A stretch of 64,000 bases of DNA from Streptoverticillium olivoreticuli subsp. olivoreticuli (GTDB lineage Bacteria > Actinomycetota > Actinomycetes > Streptomycetales > Streptomycetaceae): NCBI RefSeq assembly GCF_003391135.1, contig NZ_CP031455.1, positions 2,875,501-2,939,500 on the forward strand, read 5' to 3'. Positions 43,907 to 52,805 of this stretch are shown here, in pieces; positions within the stretch are counted from its first letter, which is position 1; each line of letters starts with the position of its first letter. Position numbers and translations under genes: made by a program. Below the pieces are notes generated by a model. That model searched no databases, was not told the origin of the DNA, and saw only the letters and a list, made by a program, of their open reading frames with translations.

Positions 43907-45508
43907 ATGGAACCGCAAGGCCCGCAAGGGACGATCACCGTGGCGCGGGCGCTCGACCTGCCCGCCCTGCGCAAGGGCCTGCCCGAGGTGCTGGCCGCGG
44001 GCGACCGGCTCGACCGCCCGGTGCGCTGGGTGCACGCGGGCGAGGCCCCGCACATCGCCACCCTCCTCAAGGGCGGCGAGCTGCTGCTGACGACCGGGCT
44101 CGGCCTGGGCAGCCGGCCCGCGGAACAGCGCGGCTTCGTCCGGGGGCTGGCGGAGCGGGGCATCGCTGCCCTGGTGGTGGAGCTGGGCGCGCGGTTCGCG
44201 ACGCTGCCCGCGGCGGTCGTGGACACGGCCCGCTCGTACGGGCTGCCGCTGGTCCAGCTGCACCGGGAGGTGCCGTTCGTCGCGGTGACCGAGGAGATCC
44301 ACACCGAGCTGGTCAACGAGCACTACGCCCTGCTGCGGCGCGCCGAGGAGGTCCACCGGCAGTGCACGGAGGTGCTGCTGGGCGGCGGCGGGGTGCCCGA
44401 GGTGCTGCGGCTGTTCGCGGGCTTCACCGGAAACCCCGTCTTCCTCCAGACGCCGGACGGGCGGCTGCTGTACGCGGCGGGGCCCGCGGGCCGGACGGGC
44501 GCCGCCGATCCGCTCCAGGTGTGGGAAGGGCTGCGGGACGCGGGGCTCGCGGGCGCGCTGACCACCGACATCCCCGGCCAGGGCCCCGGACCCGGCGCCG
44601 TACGGGCCCGGCTGACCGTACTGCCGGTGAACGCGCCGCTGGCGCCCGTGCACCGCATCGCCGCGGACCGTACGGCCGGGCTGCTGGCCGTCGTCCTCCT
44701 CCAGGCCCGGCAGGAGGAGGAGCTGGCGGCGCGCGGCCGCGGCGACTTCCTCTCCGGCCTCGCGGACGGCCGCGTCGACCCGGCGGACGCCCCGGCCCAG
44801 GCCCGGGTGCTGGGCTTCCGGCCGGGCCCCGGCCCGCTGCTGCCGATGGTGCTGCGGCTGTCCAGCGACCTGGTGCCGCCCGACAGCTGGGCCGCGCTGG
44901 TGTGCGCGGTGCAGGAGGAGCTGGCCGCGGTGGGCGCGCCGGTGCTGCTGGGCGTACGGCTGCCGGAGGGCCGGATACCGCTGCTGGTCGGGCTGCGGGA
45001 CGACGCGGAACGCCCCACCGTCGCGGACCGGGTGGCCGCGGCGCTGCGGGCCGGGGCGGAGCGGGCGGGCCTGCGGCTCCCCGTGGTCGTGGCGGGCGCG
45101 CCGACCGGGTGGGAGGCGGTGGGCGCGGCCCTGCGCCACGCCGCCGAGGCCGCGACCGCGGCCCGCGGCCTGCCGGACCGGACCTGGCACGACGTCCGGC
45201 AGCTGGACGTCGACGTGCTGCTGTGGCGGCTGCGCTCCCAGGGCGATCTGGCGGCGTTCGTCGACCGGGTGATCGGCCCGCTGATCGCCCACGACCGCGC
45301 GTCGCGCCCGGCGCTGCTGCCGACGCTGGAGACGTACCTCGCCCACGCGGGCCGCAAGGCGGAGACGGCGCGCGAGCTCCACCTCAACCGCCAGACGCTC
45401 TACGACCGCCTGGCCCGCATCGCACGCCTCCTGGGCACGGATCTGGAGGACCCGCAGACGGCACTCTCCCTGAACCTGGCCCTGCGCGCACGCCGCCACG
45501 TGAGCTAG
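43907..45508 (+). CDS. PucR-family transcriptional regulator
   Basis: This 533-residue regulator has the N-terminal PucR sensing domain (about 8–125; VRWVHAGEAPHIATLLKGGE). A central GGDEF-like/CdaR segment follows, and a C-terminal helix-turn-helix (about 475–525; HAGRKAETARELHLNRQTLY). Relatives control purine, amine or sugar-acid catabolism genes. ATG 43907 gives the expected start; the frame is open 15 codons earlier. It is divergent from the MFS transporter gene, with 110 bases between them, and may regulate it; the effector is unknown. Confidence 0.92.
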   Translation: MEPQGPQGTITVARALDLPALRKGLPEVLAAGDRLDRPVRWVHAGEAPHIATLLKGGELLLTTGLGLGSRPAEQRGFVRGLAERGIAALVVELGARFATLPAAVVDTARSYGLPLVQLHREVPFVAVTEEIHTELVNEHYALLRRAEEVHRQCTEVLLGGGGVPEVLRLFAGFTGNPVFLQTPDGRLLYAAGPAGRTGAADPLQVWEGLRDAGLAGALTTDIPGQGPGPGAVRARLTVLPVNAPLAPVHRIAADRTAGLLAVVLLQARQEEELAARGRGDFLSGLADGRVDPADAPAQARVLGFRPGPGPLLPMVLRLSSDLVPPDSWAALVCAVQEELAAVGAPVLLGVRLPEGRIPLLVGLRDDAERPTVADRVAAALRAGAERAGLRLPVVVAGAPTGWEAVGAALRHAAEAATAARGLPDRTWHDVRQLDVDVLLWRLRSQGDLAAFVDRVIGPLIAHDRASRPALLPTLETYLAHAGRKAETARELHLNRQTLYDRLARIARLLGTDLEDPQTALSLNLALRARRHVS

Positions 45509-45524
45509 GTCTTCTTCCCCGGAC

Positions 45525-45745
45525 CCGCGCTCGGGTGCGCCTGCGGCGGGCTTTGTCCCCCTATCCCGCCCCTTCCCGGCTGTGTCAATTTGCGGCTCCG
45601 CCGCGTGAGGGCTCCGCCCCAGACCCCGAAGCACGCTTCGCGCGCTGTCCTCAAACGCCGGACGGGCTGGTTTTCCAGCCCGTCCGGCGTTTGAGGACGC
45701 GGCCGCAGGCCGCTCCCGCCGCAGGCGGCAACGCACCCGCAGCCA
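45525..45745. repeat. 3'-end modular repeat, locus 4, with 24-bp perfect hairpin
   Basis: This copy lies between the convergent stops at 45508 and 45771. Its core is a perfect 24-bp inverted repeat (45647–45670 with 45675–45698) with a TTTT loop, made from two head-to-head copies of the CCAGCCCGTCCGGCGTTT unit. The GCCTGCGGCGGGCTTTG, CCGCCCCTTCCC and GCCGCAGGCGGCAACG modules flank it. It is probably a bidirectional terminator. Confidence 0.85.
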
Positions 45746-45770
45746 TCGGGGAAAGCAGCCGCAGGCCCGG

Positions 45771-46904
45771 CTAGCGAAGCCGCCGGCTCAGCTCGTCGTA
45801 CACGCTCAGCACGTGCGCCACCGTGTCGTCCTCCGACGGCCACGTCGCCGCCTGCTCCCGCCCCGCCGCCGAGAGCTCCGCCCGCCGGACCGGATCGGCG
45901 AGCAGCCGGCTCACCGCGGCGGCCAGCGCGGCGGCATCCCCGTACGGGACGAGCTCGGCCGCCTCGCCGACCAGGTCCGGTACGCCGCCGACCGCGGTCG
46001 CCACCAGGGGGACGCCCGCGTGCAGCGCCTCCTGGGCGAGCACGGAGCGGGCCTCCCACCGGCTGGAGAGGATCGCCACGTCGGCCGTCGCCAGCAGGTC
46101 CGGTACGTCGTCGCGGTGCCCCACCAGGCGGACGGGCAGGCACTCCGTCTCGATCCTGCGCTGGAGGAGGGGCCGTTCGCGGCCCTCGCCGGCCACGATG
46201 AGGAGGGGCTCCGGGTCGAGTTCGCGCCAGGCGCGGGCCGCGTCGAGGAGGGGGCCGTGGCCCTGGCCCGCTTCCAGCCGCCCGACGGTGACGAGCAAGG
46301 GCCGGGCGACGGCGCCGAGTTCGGCCCGCGCCTTGTGCCGCGCCGGTTCGTCGTCCTCGGGGGCGGGGCGCGGCGCGGGCACCCCGACGGGGGCCAGCCG
46401 GGCGTCCCGCGCGCCGCGCAGCCGCGCCCGGTCGACGAGCTCCGAGGTCACCCCGAGCACGACGGCCGCGGTGCGGGCCGCCTGCCGCTCCATCAGCCGC
46501 ACGAACTGGGCGCGCGCTCCTGCCGCGCGCGCCCTCGTGTGCCAGGTGACGACCAGGGGCGTACGCCGTCCCCGCAGCGCGAGCGCCGCGAGCACCCCCG
46601 ACCGCAGGCCGTGGGCGTGGACCACGTCCGCGCCCGTGCTCGCGGCCCGGATGCCGGCGACGGCCAGGGCGTCCGGGCCGGTCCGCAGCGGCGCGAAGGA
46701 GGCACCGCCGACGGCCCCGGCGCCCGTGAAGCCGTACCCCTCGCCCGTGCGCCGCGGTGCGCACACCGTCACCCGCAGCCCGCGCGCGACCAGCCCGGCG
46801 GCCAGCGACCGCACGTGCGGTCCGCTGCCGGAACCGCCGCCGCCCAGCACTTGCACGGCGTGCAGGGGTGGGCGCCCGTGCGGCGAGGCGGGTGTGCTGC
46901 TCAC
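45771..46904 (-). CDS. GT4-family glycosyltransferase
   Basis: This 377-residue GT-B enzyme has the N-terminal GGGGSGSGPHVRSLAAGL loop (about 21–38), DVVHAHGLRSGVLAAL near 93, and a donor domain with LLVTVGRLEAGQGHGPLL (about 204–221). The EX7E motif region reads SRWEARSVLAQEALHAGVPLV. The acceptor is unknown; glycolipid or wall glycan is plausible. The GTG start at 46904 follows AGGAG. It is a single gene between two modular repeat loci. Confidence 0.87.
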   Translation of the reverse strand: MSSTPASPHGRPPLHAVQVLGGGGSGSGPHVRSLAAGLVARGLRVTVCAPRRTGEGYGFTGAGAVGGASFAPLRTGPDALAVAGIRAASTGADVVHAHGLRSGVLAALALRGRRTPLVVTWHTRARAAGARAQFVRLMERQAARTAAVVLGVTSELVDRARLRGARDARLAPVGVPAPRPAPEDDEPARHKARAELGAVARPLLVTVGRLEAGQGHGPLLDAARAWRELDPEPLLIVAGEGRERPLLQRRIETECLPVRLVGHRDDVPDLLATADVAILSSRWEARSVLAQEALHAGVPLVATAVGGVPDLVGEAAELVPYGDAAALAAAVSRLLADPVRRAELSAAGREQAATWPSEDDTVAHVLSVYDELSRRLR

Positions 46905-47221
46905 GCGGGTGAAGCTCCTGATTCGGCGTCGGGCGAGGACGGACGGCGCGGCGGTGCCGCGCCCAGGATGCCAGCCTCGGCCGACATCCCGGCACCACCG
47001 TCTCGCGGGTTGGCCGCCTTACCTCGCCCACGTATCCGCGGATTCACTCACATAGGTGATTCTTGGCGCCCAAGTCCCCACGAGGACGGATGACGTGCGC
47101 GGAAACTCAGCCCGTGGGGGCACCTCCCAGCGGTAGCTGGGGGAGATTGAGGACGCGGCCGCAGGCCGCCCCCGCTGCAGGCGGCAACGAAACCCGCACC
47201 CGGGGCCTGGGGCGCGAGCCC
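46905..47221. repeat. Gap with 3'-end modular repeat, locus 5
   Basis: The first 190 bases hold the glycosyltransferase promoter region; I see no clear boxes. From about 47097 to 47205 the repeat reads AACTCAGCCCGTGGGGGCAC, the CTCCCAGCGGTAGCTGGGGG hairpin, TTGAGGACGCGGCCGC and CTGCAGGCGGCAACG. It ends beside the recN stop at 47222, again at a 3' end. Confidence 0.78.
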
Positions 47222-48976
47222 CTAAAGCCCCCGCGCCGCAGCCAGCAACTCCTCCGCATGAGCCCGGGCCAGGTGAGAATCCTCCTGGCCCGCCAGCATG
47301 CGGGACAGCTCCCGCACCCGCGCCTCCCCCTCCATCGCCTGGACGCCGCTGCGGGTCACCGAGCCGTCGTGGGTCTTCTCGACCACCAGGTGGCGGTCGG
47401 CGAACGCGGCCACCTGGGGCAGGTGGGTGACGACCACGACCTGCGCGGTCCGCGCGAGGCGGGCCAGGCGGCGGCCCACCTCGACGGCCGCCTTGCCGCC
47501 GACCCCGGCGTCGACCTCGTCGAAGAGGTACGTCGGCACGGGGTCGGAGCCCGCGAACACCACCTCGACGGCGAGCATGACGCGCGACAGCTCACCGCCG
47601 GAGGCGCCCTTGGCGATGGGGCGCGGCCGGGCGCCGGGGTGGGGGGCGAGGTAGAGCTCGACCTCGTCGGCGCCCTGCGGCCCGTAGGCGACGGCCCGCC
47701 CGCCGACCTCGATGCCGTGGTCGGCCTCCGACTCCGCGACCTCGGTCTGGCCGATCTCGAAGGACACGCGCGCGTGCGGCATCGCCAGCGAGGCGAGCTC
47801 CTCGGTGACGGCCTCGGCGAACCGCTCGGCCGCCTCCGTCCGCGCGTCGGTCAGCGCCTGCGCGAGCTCGCCGAGTTCGGTGCGCAACGCGTCCCGTTCG
47901 GCGGTCAGCTCGCCGATGCGCTCGTCGTCGCCCTCCAGCTCGCCGAGGCGGGCCGCGCCCGCCTCCGCCCAGGCGAGGACGCCCGTGATGTCCTCGCCGT
48001 ACTTGCGCGTCAGGTGGGTCAGGGCCGCCCGCCGCTCCTCGACGGCCGCGAGCCGCCGCGGGTCCGCGTCCAGGTCGGAGGCGTAGCCCGCGAGCTCCCC
48101 GGCCACGTCGGACAGCAGGATGCCGATCTCGCCGATCCGGTCGGCGAGGCCGGCCAGGGCCGGGTCGTGGGAGCGCACGGCCTCCACCGCCCGCTGGGCG
48201 CCCGCGACCAGGGTGGCCGCGTCGATGCCCTCGGGGTCCTCGGGGTTGCCCGCGAGGGCGGCGTGGGCGACGGTGGCGGCGGAGGCGAGGGCCTCGGCGT
48301 GGCCGAGGCGGGAGGCCTCGGCGGCCAGTTCGGTGTCCTCGCCGGGCAGCGGTTCGACGGCGGCGACCTCGTCCAGGCCGAAGCGCAGCAGGTCCGCCTC
48401 CTGGGCCCGCTCGCGGGCCCGCGTGGTCAGCTCGGCCAGCTCGGCGGCGACGGCCCGCAGCCTGCGATAGGCACCGGCGTACTTGGCGAGCGGCACGGAC
48501 ACGGCGTCGCCCGCGTACCGGTCGAGGGCCTGCCGCTGCCGGGCGGGTCTGAGCAGCCCCTGCTGGTCGGTCTGCCCGTGCACGGCCACGAGGTCGTCGG
48601 CGAGCTCGGCGAGCAGGCCGACGGGCACGCTCCGGCCGCCCACATGGGCGCGCGAACGCCCCTCGGCGGAGAGGGTGCGGCTGATCAGCAGGGTGCCGTC
48701 GTCGAGTTCGGCGCCCGCCTCCTCCGCCCGGACGGCCGCGGGCGACCGGCGGTCGACGGTGATCCTCCCCTCGACCACGGCGCTCTTGGCGCCCGTCCGC
48801 ACCAGCGCGGGGTCGGCCCGCCCGCCGAGCAGCAGACCGAGGCTGGTGACGACCATGGTCTTGCCCGCGCCGGTCTCGCCGGTCACCGCGGTGAAACCGG
48901 GCGACAGCTCGACCACCGCGTCATCGATGACGCCCAAGGACCGGATCCGCATCTCCTCCAACACGGGTACGACCAT
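47222..48976 (-). CDS. recN: DNA repair protein RecN
   Basis: This 584-residue SMC-like ATPase acts early in double-strand-break repair. The N-terminal half-ABC domain shows MRIRSLGVIDDAVVELSPGF and GETGAGKTMV (Walker A, about 33–42), followed by HGQTDQQGLLRP. A coiled-coil region spans about 155–380. The C-terminal half has the signature KGASGGELSRVMLAVE, Walker B with TYLFDEVDAGVGGKAA, and VVTHLPQVAAFADRHLVV. The gene lies upstream of nadK and tlyA in the wrong orientation order here because the S41 peptidase gene separates them. I saw no LexA box upstream. Confidence 0.95.
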   Translation of the reverse strand: MVVPVLEEMRIRSLGVIDDAVVELSPGFTAVTGETGAGKTMVVTSLGLLLGGRADPALVRTGAKSAVVEGRITVDRRSPAAVRAEEAGAELDDGTLLISRTLSAEGRSRAHVGGRSVPVGLLAELADDLVAVHGQTDQQGLLRPARQRQALDRYAGDAVSVPLAKYAGAYRRLRAVAAELAELTTRARERAQEADLLRFGLDEVAAVEPLPGEDTELAAEASRLGHAEALASAATVAHAALAGNPEDPEGIDAATLVAGAQRAVEAVRSHDPALAGLADRIGEIGILLSDVAGELAGYASDLDADPRRLAAVEERRAALTHLTRKYGEDITGVLAWAEAGAARLGELEGDDERIGELTAERDALRTELGELAQALTDARTEAAERFAEAVTEELASLAMPHARVSFEIGQTEVAESEADHGIEVGGRAVAYGPQGADEVELYLAPHPGARPRPIAKGASGGELSRVMLAVEVVFAGSDPVPTYLFDEVDAGVGGKAAVEVGRRLARLARTAQVVVVTHLPQVAAFADRHLVVEKTHDGSVTRSGVQAMEGEARVRELSRMLAGQEDSHLARAHAEELLAAARGL

Positions 48977-49096
48977 ACGAGGTTCCGGGGCCCCCTCGCG
49001 ACGGCCACCCCCGTCGGTCCCCCTGGGGACAGCCCCACCACCGGTCCGGGTGACTGCCCCATGGCCTCGGTGCCCCTTACCGAACAGGCTTGTCCC

Positions 49097-50545
49097 ATGA
49101 CGTCAGCCCGCACGACCGCCCGGTCCCGCACCCCCCACGCGGCGGCGCTGCTCCTCGCCGCGGCCGTCGCCCTGACCAGCACCGTCGGCTCCGCGAGCGC
49201 GCTCGCGGACGCTCCGGGCGGTACGGATTCCCGCCCGGCCGCGCTCGACGGCACATGGCGCACGGACGGTTACGGCACGGTCGTCGCCGTGGACGGCGGT
49301 GGCCGCCGGCTGCGGACGTACGAGACCACGGCCGTCGGCTGCCTGCCCGGTGACCTGACCGCGACCCGCTCCGACGCCTCCGGCCCCTTCCGGCAGGAGG
49401 GCGAGGCGCCCCTCACGGTGACGCCGAAGGGGCGCGACCGGGCGGAGCTGGCGTTCGGCGACGACGTGGGCCACCGCACACTGCGGCGGATCGCCGCGTT
49501 GCCCGCGAACTGCCGCGGCACGATCGCGCCGAGCCCGGACGCGGACCCGCGGAAGGTCTTCGACACCTTCTGGCGGACGTACGCCGAGAACTACCCCTTC
49601 TTCGCCGCGCGGCACATCGACTGGAACGCCGTACGGGACCGCTACCGGCCCCGGATCACGGCCGCCACCGACAAGGGCGAGCTGTTCTCCGTCCTGTCGG
49701 AGATGATCCGGCCGCTCCACGACGGGCACACCGGGCTGGTCGACCCGCAGCACCCCGAAGGCTTCTTCAGCGGGCACCGCGAGGACACCGTCCTCCCCGA
49801 CGAACAGGAGCGGACCCGTATCGACCGGGCCGTCTCCGAAAGCGTCGAGGCCGCCGGCGGCGAGGACGAACGGTCCTGGGCGGGCGGGAAGATCACCTAC
49901 GCCGGGCTGCCCGGCCGGATCGGCTTCCTCCGCGTCACCACGTTCCAGGGCTACGCGAAGGGCAACACCTACGAGGCCGACGCGGCCACGCTCGGCAAGG
50001 CCCTCGACGACGTCTTCACCGCCGCCCGGACGAGCGGCCCGGACGCCCTGCGCGGCCTGGTCCTCGACCTGCGGTTCAACGGCGGCGGCTCGGACCGCCT
50101 CGCGCTGGACGTGGCCGAGCGGCTGACCGGGCGGCCGTACACGGCCTATCTCAAGCACGCGCGGAACGACGCCCACGACCCACGGAAGTTCACCCCCGCC
50201 GAGCCGGTCGGGGCCCGCCCGCACCACGGGCCCGTCTACACCGGCCCGCTGACCGTCCTCACCAGCCGGCTGACGATCAGCGCGGGCGAGACCCTCACCC
50301 AGGCGCTGCTCGCCCGCGACCCGAAGCCGGTGCTCATCGGCGAGAACACACAGGGGCTGTTCTCGGACCGGCTGGAGCGGACGCTGCCGAACGGCTGGCG
50401 GTTCTGGCTCCCGAACGAGGAGTACTTGAGCGCGCGGGACCACCGCACGACGTACGACGGCGCGGGCATCCCCCCGGACGTCGCGACGAGCCCGGAGGGA
50501 GCGCTGAGCGTGGCCCTCGGTGTCCTCAAACGCCGGACGGGTTGA
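49097..50545 (+). CDS. Secreted S41-family peptidase
   Basis: This 482-residue protein has a signal peptide (1–36, ending ASALA) and the tail-specific-protease/tricorn-core fold of family S41. The catalytic Ser lies in SRLTISAGETLTQALL (about 394–409), and LRGLVLDLRFNGGGSDRLAL (about 317–336) is the conserved oxyanion region. HDGHTGLVDPQHPEGF near 215 is typical of the subgroup. No PDZ domain is evident. The last residues (VLKRRTG) and the stop are encoded by the left arm of an intergenic repeat hairpin. It is a single plus-strand gene inserted between recN and nadK. Confidence 0.88.
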   Translation: MTSARTTARSRTPHAAALLLAAAVALTSTVGSASALADAPGGTDSRPAALDGTWRTDGYGTVVAVDGGGRRLRTYETTAVGCLPGDLTATRSDASGPFRQEGEAPLTVTPKGRDRAELAFGDDVGHRTLRRIAALPANCRGTIAPSPDADPRKVFDTFWRTYAENYPFFAARHIDWNAVRDRYRPRITAATDKGELFSVLSEMIRPLHDGHTGLVDPQHPEGFFSGHREDTVLPDEQERTRIDRAVSESVEAAGGEDERSWAGGKITYAGLPGRIGFLRVTTFQGYAKGNTYEADAATLGKALDDVFTAARTSGPDALRGLVLDLRFNGGGSDRLALDVAERLTGRPYTAYLKHARNDAHDPRKFTPAEPVGARPHHGPVYTGPLTVLTSRLTISAGETLTQALLARDPKPVLIGENTQGLFSDRLERTLPNGWRFWLPNEEYLSARDHRTTYDGAGIPPDVATSPEGALSVALGVLKRRTG

Positions 50546-50662
50546 ATTTCGCGGACCGTAACCAGCGAAATCAGCCCGTCCGGCGATTGAGGACGCGCCC
50601 GCAGGACGCTCCGCCGCAGGCGGCAACGAAACCCGCACCCGGCGACGAACCCGCACCCAGGA
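50522..50662. repeat. 3'-end modular repeat, locus 6, long hairpin
   Basis: A roughly 30-bp imperfect inverted repeat (50522–50552 with 50565–50594) lies across the stop of the S41 gene and reads toward the nadK stop at 50674. Arms carry GTCCTCAAACGCCGGACGGG and its complement. GCCGCAGGCGGCAACGAAAC and CCCGCACCCGG modules follow. It separates convergent genes and probably terminates both. Confidence 0.82.
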
Positions 50663-50673
50663 CAAGCCAAAAA

Positions 50674-51645
50674 CTAATGCGGCGCGCCCCGCCACCCGGC
50701 AACCGGCAGCGCGAACTTCGCCACCAACCGGTCCGTGAACGACGCGTGGTGCAGCCGGGCCAGCCGCACCGGGACCGCTCCCCGGCGCACTTCCACCCGC
50801 GCGCCCGCCGGCAGTTCCACCGTGCGCCGCCCGTCGCACCACAGCACCCCGTTCGGCGTCTGCGGCTGCACCTCCACCGCGAGCACCGAGTCCGGCGCCG
50901 TGACCAGCGGCTTGGCGAAGAGGGCGTGCGCGCTGATGGGGACCATCAGCAGGGCCTCGACCTCCGGCCAGACCACCGGGCCGCCCGCCGAGAACGCGTA
51001 GGCGGTCGAGCCGGTGGGGGTCGCGCAGACGACGCCGTCGCCGCCGAAGCGGGACACCGGCCGGCCGTCGACCTCGGTGACGACCTCCAGCAGGCGCTCC
51101 CGCGCGGCCTTCTCCACGGACGCCTCGTTCAGCGCCCAGTCGGTGTGCACGATGTGGCCGTCGGTGCGGACGAGCACGTCGAGGGTCATCCGCTCCTCGA
51201 CCTCGTACGCCCGGGTCACCACCCGGTCCACGACCTTGTCGAGGTCGTCGCGCTCGGCCTCGGCGAGGAAGCCGACCCGGCCGAGGTTGACGCCCAGCAT
51301 CGGCACCCCGGAGCGCCGGGCGAATTCCGCGCCCCGCAGCAGCGTGCCGTCACCGCCGAGCACGATCAGCAGCTCGCACCCCTCCAGGACGTCGGGCCGG
51401 TCCGGCCCCGCCTCGACGAGTTCGGCCGAGGGCGGCAGCGGCAGGTCGGCGGCCTCCTCGGCCAGCACGCGCACCCCGATGCCGCAGCGCAGCAGCCCTT
51501 GGACGACGAGTTCGGCGCTGCGGATGGCCGCGGGGCGGCCGGTGTGGGCGAGCAGGAAGACCCGACGGCCCCCGGCCGTCGCCTCCCCCCCGGCTGCCGC
51601 CCGGGTCTGTGCCGATGCTGCTGATGCTGCTTCTGAAGTGGTCAA
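50674..51645 (-). CDS. nadK: NAD kinase
   Basis: This 323-residue enzyme phosphorylates NAD to NADP. After an Ala/Gly-rich leader (1–26) the kinase core has VLGGDGTLLRGAEFA (GGDGT 97–101), GVNLGRVGFLAEAE near 118, the NE motif in ALNEASVEK, and GDGVVCATPTGSTAYAFSAGG (about 197–217). Start TTG 51645 overlaps the tlyA stop as TTGA with GGAGGGG upstream, so the two genes are coupled. This tlyA–nadK order (followed by recN in many actinobacteria) is conserved; here recN is separated by the S41 gene. Confidence 0.95.
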   Translation of the reverse strand: MTTSEAASAASAQTRAAAGGEATAGGRRVFLLAHTGRPAAIRSAELVVQGLLRCGIGVRVLAEEAADLPLPPSAELVEAGPDRPDVLEGCELLIVLGGDGTLLRGAEFARRSGVPMLGVNLGRVGFLAEAERDDLDKVVDRVVTRAYEVEERMTLDVLVRTDGHIVHTDWALNEASVEKAARERLLEVVTEVDGRPVSRFGGDGVVCATPTGSTAYAFSAGGPVVWPEVEALLMVPISAHALFAKPLVTAPDSVLAVEVQPQTPNGVLWCDGRRTVELPAGARVEVRRGAVPVRLARLHHASFTDRLVAKFALPVAGWRGAPH

Positions 51646-52463
51646 CGGGGCCCCTCCGCCACTGCACGGTCAACGTCCGCCGGGTCCAGTTCAGGCGCTC
51701 CGGCGCGCAGCCACAGAAAGTACTCGACGTTGCCCGAGGGTCCCGGCAGCGGGCTGGCCGTCACGCCCAGCACCCCGAGCCCGAGCGCGGCCGCCTGGCC
51801 CGCGACCGCGACGACCGCCTCGGCCCGCAGCTGGGTGCTGCGCACCACGCCGCCGCTGCCGAGCCGCTCCTTGCCGACCTCGAACTGCGGCTTGACCATG
51901 AGGACGAGGTCCGCGTCGGGGGCGGCGCAGCGCACGAGCGCGGGCAGCACGAGGCCGAGCGGGATGAAGGACAGGTCGCCGACGACGATGTCGGCGGGCT
52001 TGCCGTCGATCTGCTCCAGCGTCAGCTCACGGACGTTGGTGCGGTCCTTCACGGTGACCCGCTCGTCGCTCTGCAGCGACCAGGCGAGCTGTCCGTAGCC
52101 GACGTCGACGGCGACGACGTGGGCGGCGCCCGCGCGCAGCAGGACGTCGGTGAAGCCGCCGGTGGAGGCGCCCGCGTCGAGCGCGCGGCGGCCCTCGACC
52201 CGCAGCCCGCGGGGGCCGAAGGCGGCGAGGGCGCCCGCGAGCTTGTGGCCGCCGCGGGAGACGTAGTCCGGGTCGTTCTCGTCGTCGGTGACGACGACGG
52301 CGGCGCTGATCTCCACCTGTGTGGCCGCCTTGGTCGCGGTCGCGCCGCCGACGGTCACCCGGCCCGCCGCGATGAGCTGGCTCGCGTGCTCGCGGGAGCG
52401 GGCGAGTTTCCGGCGCACCAGCTCGGCGTCGAGTCGGCTGCGTCGCGGGCGGGTCACTGCCAC
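51642..52463 (-). CDS. tlyA: TlyA-family rRNA 2'-O-methyltransferase
   Basis: This 273-residue protein combines an N-terminal S4 RNA-binding domain (about 5–65; RLDAELVRRKLARSREHA) with an FtsJ-type methyltransferase domain. The SAM site is LDAGASTGGFTDVLLRAGA (about 97–115), with YVSRGGHKLAGAL just before it and LVLMVKPQFEVGKERLG near 200 (catalytic Lys). In mycobacteria TlyA methylates 16S and 23S rRNA cytidines and sets capreomycin sensitivity. GTG 52463 is preceded by AGGAG; a GTG two codons later is possible. Confidence 0.93.
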   Translation of the reverse strand: MAVTRPRRSRLDAELVRRKLARSREHASQLIAAGRVTVGGATATKAATQVEISAAVVVTDDENDPDYVSRGGHKLAGALAAFGPRGLRVEGRRALDAGASTGGFTDVLLRAGAAHVVAVDVGYGQLAWSLQSDERVTVKDRTNVRELTLEQIDGKPADIVVGDLSFIPLGLVLPALVRCAAPDADLVLMVKPQFEVGKERLGSGGVVRSTQLRAEAVVAVAGQAAALGLGVLGVTASPLPGPSGNVEYFLWLRAGAPELDPADVDRAVAEGPR

Positions 52464-52470
52464 GGGTGGT

Positions 52471-52737
52471 TCAGCTCCTGTTGTCGTACGAAGCGGGCGC
52501 GCCGGAGGGCGCCGTCGGCCCGGGGTGCCGGTCGAGCGCGGTGAGCGCGTCGCGCAGGCCCCGGTGTACATCCTCGTACACCTCCAGGTGACCGCTCGCG
52601 GCGAGGTGGTCGGCGTCGGCCAGCCGGACGAGCAGGCCGTCCACGGCGGGGTCGCCGGTGGGGGCGCGGTCGACGCCGAGCGGCAGGGGCCCGGCCTCCC
52701 GTTCGTCCTGCGGTGCGCCGGTCATCGGATCGGTCAT
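52471..52737 (-). CDS. Small conserved hypothetical protein (88 aa)
   Basis: I do not recognise this 88-residue protein. It is acidic, with one predicted helical segment of DPAVDGLLVRLADADHLAA and a second, HLEVYEDVHRGLRDALTALD (about 28–72). A disordered Pro/Ser tail follows. It ends 7 bases before tlyA and probably heads the tlyA–nadK transcript. ATG 52737 and ATG 52725 are both possible starts. No membrane or signal segment is seen. Confidence 0.7.
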   Translation of the reverse strand: MTDPMTGAPQDEREAGPLPLGVDRAPTGDPAVDGLLVRLADADHLAASGHLEVYEDVHRGLRDALTALDRHPGPTAPSGAPASYDNRS

Positions 52738-52805
52738 GCCTTTGACGCTACCCCGTCCCGGCGCCTGTGCGGCGTACGCGAACCTCTGGGGTAGCGTCCC
52801 TCCCC

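Noticed and set aside
48977..49096. LexA (SOS) box upstream of recN
   Set aside because: No GAACNNNNGTTC-like palindrome was found in this gap.
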